Shown piece after piece: positions 57,218 through 64,000 of a stretch of DNA of 64,000 bases (its first letter is position 1; every line of letters starts with the position of its first letter). Source of the DNA: JAYSSF01 sp043772005 (GTDB lineage: Bacteria > Patescibacteriota > Gracilibacteria > Absconditabacterales > Absconditicoccaceae). Location of the stretch: contig JAYVGP010000010.1 in the NCBI GenBank assembly GCA_043772005.1, positions 1 to 64,000 of the forward strand, written 5' to 3'. Below the pieces are notes generated by a model. That model did not search any database, was not told where the DNA came from, and worked only from the letters and a program-made list of their open reading frames with translations. Position numbers and translations under genes: made by a program.

Positions 57218-57751
57218 ATGAAAATAATGCAAATTGGGGGCCATCTTGTAACAGTAGGGGTATTTAAAGAAATATCTTCTAAAGACAAATTTGGAGCAGT
57301 CGAGAGAAACTTAATTGATAGTATTGAACAATGGAATACCATTCAATGTATATCAATTGGAAAAATCACTCGAACGCAAAACTTTGACTCTTTCCTGCGT
57401 AACTCTAAAGTTCCAAATTCAATCAGATTACTTGAAAGCTTAAAGTCCAGAATTTTTAAAGAAAAATGCATAACTTTAGATGAAGAACTCTTGAAAAAAT
57501 ATTCGGAAATTGATTTGACTACGGATTTAAAACTTAAACAAAATCTAGAACAGAAAATAGGAGAAATACTTAGACAAAGAGAAAAAGAATACTTAGATTC
57601 TAATAAAAAATTTAAAGAAAGCACAATTGCAGAAATTTTAATAGAGGCTCGAAAACTGGGTTGGCCTGAATTAAGGAATATGCGAAATTTTGGCAAAAAT
57701 TGTGAAAACTTATTAAGAGAAATTGCAACGGTAGTAAAGATTAAATTATAA
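57218..57751 (+). CDS. Hypothetical protein, 177 aa, with no UGA codons
   Basis: Not recognised. MKIMQIGGHLVTVGVFKEIS, then a Lys/Glu/Leu-rich helical body ending EARKLGWPELRNMRNFGKNC. None of its eight glycines is UGA, and it has a Shine-Dalgarno-like aagaggac 5-12 bp above the ATG, rare in this window. Codon use is A/T-rich in a different style (aaa, tta, ata common). It stands alone between its own promoter-like site and terminator, with unrelated minus-strand genes on both sides. Suggests an acquired or mobile single-gene unit. Confidence 0.75.
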   Translation: MKIMQIGGHLVTVGVFKEISSKDKFGAVERNLIDSIEQWNTIQCISIGKITRTQNFDSFLRNSKVPNSIRLLESLKSRIFKEKCITLDEELLKKYSEIDLTTDLKLKQNLEQKIGEILRQREKEYLDSNKKFKESTIAEILIEARKLGWPELRNMRNFGKNCENLLREIATVVKIKL

Positions 57752-57790
57752 TCCTCCACAGAGAATTTCCTGCGGGGGATTTTCTTTTTA
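57751..57790 (+). terminator. Rho-independent terminator
   Basis: atcctcc / gggggat stem with an inner gagaatttcctgc loop, followed by a T-rich run. Confidence 0.75.
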
Positions 57791-57793
57791 TAT

Positions 57794-58474
57794 CTATTTA
57801 CTTAATAAGCCACCGGACATCAAAAAATCTACTACCGTCTGAGCGACGATCACCTGACCACTCGCATTAGGATGGATACCGTCACTCAGGTTGAGCTCAG
57901 GCACTCATCCCACTCCCGTCAAGATAAATGGAATCAAAGCACTATCTGTCCCACTCGCCACACGAGGATACACATCAGCAAAGTCAGATCTATATGCTGT
58001 TCATAAATTAGTAGGCAGCTGCATTCCACCCACAATCACAGATAAGCCACGATCTTGTAGTGTCTGAACGATTGATGTCAGATTATCTTCAAGCTGTACA
58101 GTAGACAGTCACTGCAATCCATCATTTCACCCAATCACTACCAACGCCAAATCTCCCGTCACCGCATCAGCAATTACCCAGTCTAGCCTCTCACGCAATC
58201 CTGCACTCGTATCTCATGACTCCCCTGCATTGATGACGCGAACACTGTAGCCACGATCACGCAACATCTGCTCTGCTACATTCGGATATGACTGTTCTAT
58301 AGGAAGCCTATATCCAGCACTGAGACTATCACCAAATACATATAGAGTACGTTGATAAATAGGAGCAACCACACCCGTAGTCTGACTTACCTCAGGTATT
58401 ACTTGCTTATTGGTAGTACACCCCGCTAGTGTCACTAGTGCTAGCATAATTCATCATCGATATCATAGTTTCAT
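57794..58474 (-). CDS. GDSL/SGNH esterase lipoprotein (TesA-like)
   Basis: 226 aa. Start MKLGYRGGIMLALVTLAGC: three UGA glycines and a lipobox LAGC near residue 19. Block I FGDSLSAGYRLP (nucleophile Ser), block III VVIGGNDGLQG (GxND; first Gly pair partly UGA), block V DGIHPNASG (catalytic Asp and His). This is the layout of TesA-type thioesterase/lysophospholipases and arylesterases. As an envelope lipoprotein it may act on lipids of the cell or its host (inference). The standard-code start would lie nine codons later and miss the n-region. Confidence 0.93.
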
Positions 58475-58575
58475 AGTACATATTATAGTATTTTAGTTAC
58501 TTTTTTCAACCAATTGATATCCTTTTATATAGGGATCTCTTTTTTTTTACTATAAAATCACTACCACTATATACA

Positions 58576-59496
58576 ATGCTCCAACGAAGCCCAAATCGGT
58601 CTATCTTCACCATCATCCTTGTAACACAACTATGTTACGCATTTTGGTCATGGATTAAATCCAGTATAATCCTCCCCTCTCACGCTATCAACCATACCAA
58701 GAAATATATTCTCGCCATTGGTAGGGCATTGGTAATCATTAGCTCTCTCCTTCTTCCTCTTCAAATACAATTCGTTAAAACACGTAACGAGATTGCATTT
58801 ATTCCAACAATGCTAGTTATCGATCAATCTCGTAGTATGGCGCACAATGATATCACTCCATCGAGACGAGATGCCGCTCTCGATATAACAAATAATATAT
58901 ACTCAACCGAGATTAGCGACACACCTTATAACGGCCTATCAAGATGAGATAATAATACTACAACTATTACCTATGCTCAAATTCCATATATTAACAAACT
59001 TAAAGATATCGACTCTCTCAAACCAATCACAACACAACAATGATCTTCCGCACTCGGTGACGCTCGACTCATCGCTTATGATCAAATCTGATCATGACTC
59101 GACTACAAGCCTATCGTGATCACTATCACCGACGGCGGTAGTAATAAAGGATATGATCTCATTCAGACAGCGTTTATCCTCAAAACTCGTGCACAATTAT
59201 GGATCGTATGACTCAGCACTGGTACACAGATTGTAGCATATGATGATGAGTGACTGTGACTTACGTCGACGATGGATTCCACCCTTCTTAGTTCTCTCAC
59301 TGACTCATGACACCGATATGCTATTCCTGATGATGCTTCGATGAGTTGAGTTATTACCAAGTTATCACAAGATCTTCATATAGAATATTATAACCTTCCA
59401 CCATTAATCATCAGCCTTCAGCGTATACTATGGGTTTTACTTTTATTATGAGCTGTGTGATGGTTATGAATTTATCTTACTAAGAAAAAAATATAA
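58576..59496 (+). CDS. VWA-domain membrane protein (BatA/B-like)
   Basis: 306 aa. Two N-terminal hydrophobic segments (about 12-30 and 46-65), then a von Willebrand A domain with an intact MIDAS start MLVIDQSRSM (D-x-S-x-S), a conserved Thr/Asp in VITITDGGSNKG, and a C-terminal membrane helix (ILWVLLLLGAVGWLGIYL). This is the BatA/BatB aerotolerance family topology. Bat neighbours (BatC, MoxR) are absent here. At least ten UGA glycines. 50 bp ahead of tsaE, same strand. Confidence 0.85.
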
Positions 59497-59520
59497 TTAT
59501 GAGTTATGAACAACAGTGAA

Positions 59521-59535
59521 TCCCCGAGAAGGGGA
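59521..59535 (+). other. GC-rich mini hairpin upstream of tsaE
   Basis: TCCCC-GAGAA-GGGGA, ending 11 bp before the tsaE ATG. Confidence 0.5.
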
Positions 59536-59546
59536 AATCATGAACT

Positions 59547-59957
59547 ATGAATTATACAATCTCTTCTGCCGAAGAAATGATCAAATTAGGTGAATCTCTT
59601 TTGCAGATTGGTAGTAAATTTCTCGTCCATGGGATCCTATGAGCTGGTAAGACTCACCTATGCAAGTGATTTGCACAAAGCCTTGGTCTAGATCCATCTC
59701 AAGTACATAGTCCTACCTATGTCTACTATCATGAGTATGAAAACAAGCTATTTCATGGAGACTTCTATAGGATTGACAATCCTAGCACTCTCACCCTCAG
59801 AGGCATCAGCGATACCATGGAAGACTACGATTACTGCTTTATCGAATGGCCGAACTTCCCAGACTATTACGCCGACTCCTCACGACACACCATCACTATC
59901 GAGCATGATCCAGTTGACGAAAACTCTAGAATAGTTATCATTATCCCATACACCTAA
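59547..59957 (+). CDS. tsaE: tRNA t6A37 biosynthesis ATPase TsaE
   Basis: 136 aa. P-loop LVHGILGAGKTHLCKGFAQS: the first Gly of GAGKT and the Gly after CK are UGA. Then VHSPTYVYYHEYENKLFHGD and FYR, the SPTY and HxDxYR motifs of TsaE. Works with TsaB/TsaD to make t6A on tRNA. Start chosen at 59547; the ATG at 59539 is in another frame and short. Standard code stops within the P-loop. Confidence 0.94.
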
Positions 59958-59988
59958 ATACTATGATTTATGCTTTACGATTTATAAT

Positions 59989-60996
59989 TTAAGAAGAGTA
60001 CACTCCCGGACTACTCTGTCTCACTACTCCATAAATTTCCAACATTGACAATCCCGTCTGTAACTCTATCAGACTAATCTGCATCTGACTCATTATATAT
60101 CACAAATCTACTCACTGCCCTGCTTGAGCAATACAATTATAAATCATCTGTTCTTGGTCAGATAATTGTAATGATAACTTATAGTTATCAATAGAAGATC
60201 ACAGATCAGAACTTGCATTACGACGAATAAAATATTGATCTGCCCATGCCTGAATATCAATCAATGCCTGTGCCTTATGCTCTGCAAGCAGCATATTTGT
60301 CCCTTCGCTTGTCGGCACAAAGATTGAATTTGGTGTTACATACAGAGGCTTATTCATCACCATAGCAAGCTCTGCCGTGATCAGACTACCACTTCCCACA
60401 GCAGCCTCAGGTAGTACTACATAATCACTATATCATGCCACAATACGATTACGTTGAGGAAAGGTATAATGGGTACTTGACTGCTTGAGCTTAAATTCAG
60501 AATAAACTAATCATCCAGCATCAATAATCTGTTGCACGATATGACGTCTAGTACTACCCAATACAGTAGCTAATCCGGCTCATAATATTGCAATTGTTGG
60601 TATCCCACGAGCAATACTACCCATATGTACATATTCATCTACTCACTCTGCCATACCAGAAATTGTCACAATATCATAGTTTGCTAATGTGTCCAAGATT
60701 TGATCAAGCACACGATATGCATAATCACTTGGCTTACGAGGTCATACAATTGCTACTATTGACTTAGATAATAATTCTTTATTGCCCATTGTATAATAAA
60801 TATATGGCTTACTCGATATCTGATATGTTTTATAATGGTAGGTCTGACCCCCGTCAATATGAGCCTTGATATAATGCCTATCGAGATACTCTTGTACCCC
60901 ACTCACATCTCTATTATGGTCAAAATCACCTGACTTTAAGTCAGATATTTTGACAGCATTATCCAGTGAATATAGTAATGTGCGATAGTCATACAT
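59989..60996 (-). CDS. dprA: DNA processing protein DprA
   Basis: 335 aa. Loads RecA on incoming single-stranded DNA during natural transformation. Rossmann-like core: IVAIVGPRKPSDYAYRVL, DIVTISGMAEGVDEYVH, FPQRNRIVAGYSDYVVLPEA and AVGSGSLITAELAM; several of these glycines are UGA. The C-terminal ~70 residues look like the small winged-helix (LSDQEQMIYNCIAQAGQGVD). No other competence genes are in the window. The following gene cluster on the same strand ends in a terminator before it. Confidence 0.95.
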
Positions 60997-61032
60997 ATCA
61001 AAAATATATCAATAAAACTACCGAAATCAAAC

Positions 61033-61071
61033 AAAAAAAAATCACACCATCAACGTGTATTGGATGTGATT
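61033..61071 (-). terminator. Rho-independent terminator
   Basis: aatcacatcc / ggtgtgatt stem followed by a T-run on the minus strand, between the 61190 gene and dprA. Confidence 0.8.
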
Positions 61072-61189
61072 ACATGACTTGGTCACGATAGTTACTCTAC
61101 GTAATTATATTATAATTATATTTTTATATCTGTCAAATATATTATATACTTTATATTATATAGCTCATAAATCTAATAGTTCCGCTCTC

Positions 61190-61798
61190 TTAAAGTTGAT
61201 CATATAAACTGCCAAGTTTTTCTTCTCTATCTTTCTGATCAGCTACGACGGCCGTCTTACGATCCAAGGTATCGAGCAATAAAGCCCATCTCTTGACACG
61301 ATATTCTCTCTGAGCCAAAATTTCATCTCTTTCTGCTTGAATGCTCTTATCTCATTCTTCTCATTTCTCATGTTCTTTGATACTTTCAGTAAGATGATTT
61401 TGTAGATTCATCTGTTCCTCAACATAGATCTGATATAGTCTATCAATTTGAAATGGATAAAGCTCATTAACCATCTTAGAGATTACATTACCCTCATTCT
61501 CAACAGAGATCGTCATCTCAGGCAGTCAGACTTCCTCTCATTTCATATCAAGTAACACTTCACTACTGAATGATGCGGATACAAGCTGGTTAAGTAAATC
61601 CCAGTCAAAATCGTCTTTCCATAAATTTGGAACCTGATACTCTACAGCAATAAATTTACTCACATATTCACGAAACCAGATCTGATCCTTGAGTCATCAC
61701 TCAATCGTACCATGTAGGGTTTCATATTTCTCTATAATTGCTTTTTTATCTTCTTTCTCTCTCAACTCATCAACATACTTGAGAAAATCAAATAACAT
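61190..61798 (-). CDS. Hypothetical coiled-coil protein, 202 aa
   Basis: Not recognised. MLFDFLKYVDELREKEDKKA, a middle with aromatic residues (QIWFREYVSKFIAVEYQVPN), and a charged coiled-coil second half (YVEEQMNLQNHLTESIKEHE, AVVADQKDREEKLGSLYDQL). Six UGA glycines, several near acidic stretches (KGEEGDKS). No membrane helix. Downstream of the HTH membrane protein on the same strand (80 bp gap). Confidence 0.78.
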
Positions 61799-61878
61799 AG
61801 GTTTGTATAATAATTAATAAAATCATTATCCTTGTTCTAATCTTTTAGATTTATATTGCAAGTGATCATCGATACTAT

Positions 61879-62475
61879 CTATCCTTTGAATGCATAGAAT
61901 ATCAAGAACAAAATAACAACAATAAAAATAAATAAATACAAACGATTTTCCATACTCATGCGAGATTTATCCTTTTGTAGCCTGTCAATCATATCTTCCA
62001 TCTTTTGCTTATCACTCACGAGTTGTTGTTTCTCTGCAGTATAATCAGGCAAAGCAATCATTGATTTAATTCTTGTCTCAAGCTCTCCTACCTTATTCTG
62101 GAGCATAAAAATAACTTTATTCTTATCTTCGATGAGATTATCTTTGTCTTCCAGGGCCTGTTGAAATTTTTCAAACTTCTCATCAAGCAATGACGCAAGC
62201 TCATCAATATTAACCCCAGTACTCAATGATGTTCTACCAGCATCCAGGTTATTCATCGACTCAGGAGATAACACATCTACCCTCCCATTAGATTGTGGTA
62301 ACGTGTCAAACTCTGACCTCATCTTCATCACTTCTGCTTGGTTGAGCATAACTTTATTTCATACTTTCTTAGCACTAAGTTTACCGTCACTAATATATCT
62401 ATCGATTGTTCTTGTAGATACACCAATCAGTTGAGCTGCTGCTTCTTTCGATACATTATAAATTTTGTCTGACAT
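61879..62475 (-). CDS. HTH (MerR/excisionase-like) protein with coiled coil and C-terminal membrane anchor
   Basis: 198 aa. Residues 1-45 form a helix-turn-helix of the MerR/excisionase type: MSDKIYNVSKEAAAQLIGVS, TRTIDRYISDGKLSAKKVGNK (one Gly is UGA). A coiled coil follows from about 85 to 170, then a single C-terminal membrane helix LYLFIFIVVILFLIFYAF. A DNA-binding protein tethered to the membrane; similar layouts include chromosome-anchoring RacA-like proteins. Palindromes TGTCTGACA and TGTCAGACA flank its start. Confidence 0.85.
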
Positions 62476-62535
62476 TTTACCATACACTAAAAAAATAAAA
62501 TTGATTGTAAAGATTATAACCATCTGTCAGACAAA
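62465..62535 (-). promoter_or_regulatory. Pair of palindromic sites flanking the HTH gene start
   Basis: tttgtctgaca at 62465-62475 and its exact reverse complement tgtcagacaaa at 62525-62535; each contains a TGTCWGACA palindrome. A near-identical 15-mer occurs once inside rsmI, which weakens the case. Confidence 0.4.
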
Positions 62536-62855
62536 TGCAATACCAACAATAGTATGTATGTCAACAATCTAATGGTGAGATAACATAAATAGCTCAGTCT
62601 ATCAAAATAGCAATATGTTCCGATAACTTTTGGAAGTAATACTGCTTTCTATAAAAGATATCTCACTCATAAAGTGATACACAACTCAATTGATTTAGAA
62701 CAGCGAATAAATATAATAATCAAACCATTGATTTATATAAAATATATCTGATAACTATCAGTTATCACTAATTTATCATTTTATATTGCATTGCCAATTA
62801 TATTGACTAGTATCAATTTAATAATTTTTATCTCGTTAAGAAATTCTTGTAGCAC
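62536..62855. other. Gene-free stretch between divergent genes
   Basis: AT-rich, no ORF supported. Contains a perfect inverted repeat tgataact-atc-agttatca (62749-62767) and ttgact near 62803, a possible -35 element for ftsA. Probably the ftsA promoter region. Confidence 0.5.
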
Positions 62856-64000
62856 ATGCAATCACTCAAAGCAGTCTTTGATATAGGTAATGGATACGTA
62901 AAATGAGCTCTCATATCTCAGGAGGAAGGAAAACACATCGTATTAGTCAAAGATATGGTCAAAACCAAATGAATGAGAAAAGGTAAAGTACTTGACAGCA
63001 ATGATTGTGTTGATAGTATCAAACAAGTAATGCAAACATTCTTCAAAAAGCTTGGTGCTGACTTTGTCGATGAAGTACATCTCACAATCTCCCATCCTGA
63101 TATGCTTGTCACAAGATTTAATGAACAGAAAAGAATCATGAGTGACAAAATCATCAATGATGATGTCGATCACCTACTCAAAATCATATGAGAAATCGCA
63201 CAACAATCAAATTATGAAATTATCAAACTTATGCCAGTACATTGGATTGTTGATGAGCAGCTTACTGTAGCAGACCCAATTGGCATGGAAGCAAGAAAAC
63301 TTGAACTTGTCGCAGATGTGTTTGCCATACCTAAGTCATTTTATACAGCACTCACTGAGTTATTTGATAAATTAACCCTCAATATTGCAGATATCACACC
63401 CAACATTGTAGTAGCAAGTGAACTCTTACTCGATTTTGATCAAAAAGATCTCGGAACTCTCCTCATCGATATTGGGTATAATCAAACATCATATGTAGTC
63501 TACGAAAACGGATATCCACTCACATACTGAGTTGTGTCTATGTGATGAGAAGACGTAACTAAAGACATATCTATTGGACTTCAGGTAGATATCAAAGAGG
63601 CAGAAACTATCAAAGTAGGAACCTGATTATCCATTGATACAACGGGTACTACAAACGACAGACTTGATCTCACTTTCCTCAACAACGTCATTACATCCAG
63701 ATACGAAGAAATATTTGAATACATTAATGATCAATTGATTAGTATTGATAAAGATGGAAGACTAGCATGAGGAATATATTTATATGGAGGATGAGCTAAG
63801 CTGACTGGAGTAGATGATATCGCAAAAAACATGTTCAAGCTTGCTACTTTCTATGCTAAAGATCATACTATGTGACTACCAGAATTGGGCAATAACCTCC
63901 AACTCATCAACATCCTTGCGGCATATCATTGGTCAGAAAAATATCATCAAGATAACAAAAGATGACTATGACTATGATTCTCAATGGACTGGGCAAAGAA
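62856..64000 (+). CDS. ftsA: Cell division protein FtsA (3' end beyond window)
   Basis: About 380 codons visible. Actin-like fold: phosphate loop VFDIGNGYVKGALI, 1C-domain region (VHLTISHPDMLVTRFNEQKR), second phosphate motif TLLIDIGYNQTSYVVY, and adenosine motif GIYLYGGGAKLTGVDD (one Gly UGA). FtsA tethers FtsZ to the membrane. At least a dozen UGA glycines, for example GYVKGAL. Divergent from the HTH membrane-protein gene. Confidence 0.95.

Noticed and set aside
57343..57759. Antisense 138-codon frame over the 57218 gene
   Set aside because: The plus frame has a ribosome site, terminator and normal amino-acid composition; the minus frame is Phe/Ser-rich.
1..64000. UGA as tryptophan (code 4) or stop-codon readthrough
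   Set aside because: UGA falls at invariant glycines in P-loops, HhH and KH motifs; Trp there would destroy the folds, and there are far too many for readthrough.

Overview
The window reads as part of a chromosome from a Candidate Phyla Radiation bacterium that uses genetic code 25 (UGA = glycine), so Absconditabacteria (SR1) or Gracilibacteria. The main evidence is that nearly every conserved protein is whole only when in-frame TGA is translated, and TGA falls where the family has glycine: the KH loop of RNase Y, the Walker A loops of the OLD nuclease and an ABC ATPase, the SEAGTPG motif of RsmI, the TsaE P-loop. Of about 50 genes with a visible end, all stop at TAA or TAG. Shine-Dalgarno sequences are almost absent. 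Recognisable promoters are sigma70-like (TTGNNN, 16-17 bp, TATAAT), and two lie so close to the ATG that the mRNA would be leaderless. All coordinates below use code 25.

Layout. 1-3.7 kb: a cysteine-rich repeat secreted protein cut by the left edge, and an unknown protein. 4.1-7.6 kb: RNase Y, YidC, a Nudix hydrolase and a GNAT acetyltransferase. 7.6-13.8 kb: SufB, RsmI, a small pilin-like membrane protein, an Ala/Lys/Glu-rich protein, TrpS, CysS. 13.9-27.4 kb: one giant reading frame of about 4,505 codons with an N-terminal export signal, Ig-like stretches and FG-GAP-like repeats. 27.5-32.4 kb: EF-P, tRNA-Arg, an Arg/Gly-rich disordered protein, a HEPN-like/CBS-like protein, a DUF1232 protein, PNPase. 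32.4-36.3 kb: a UvrD/PcrA fragment next to an OLD-family nuclease, then FtsE. 36.3-43.4 kb: a Na/Pi cotransporter, ClpP, a structured ncRNA candidate, a metalloprotease lipoprotein, a VirB4/TraG-like ATPase. 43.5-53.9 kb: GatA, SerS, an 815-aa protein, CorA, RuvA, an alpha/beta hydrolase, a TrpR-like regulator. 53.9-64 kb: an ABC permease and ATPase pair, a GDSL lipoprotein, a VWA protein, TsaE, DprA, an HTH membrane protein, and FtsA cut by the right edge.

The genes suggest a small-genome organism that keeps translation (TrpS, CysS, SerS, GatA, EF-P, RsmI, TsaE), RNA decay (RNase Y, PNPase), membrane insertion, division (FtsE, FtsA), repair and uptake (RuvA, DprA), with a large investment in cell-surface proteins. 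That fits the host-attached or predatory life described for Absconditabacteria, but this last step is inference. Three genes contain no UGA glycine codons at all; the clearest is a Bacteroidota-like metalloprotease lipoprotein with 23 glycines, which looks recently acquired. No CRISPR array, rRNA or transposase was seen.
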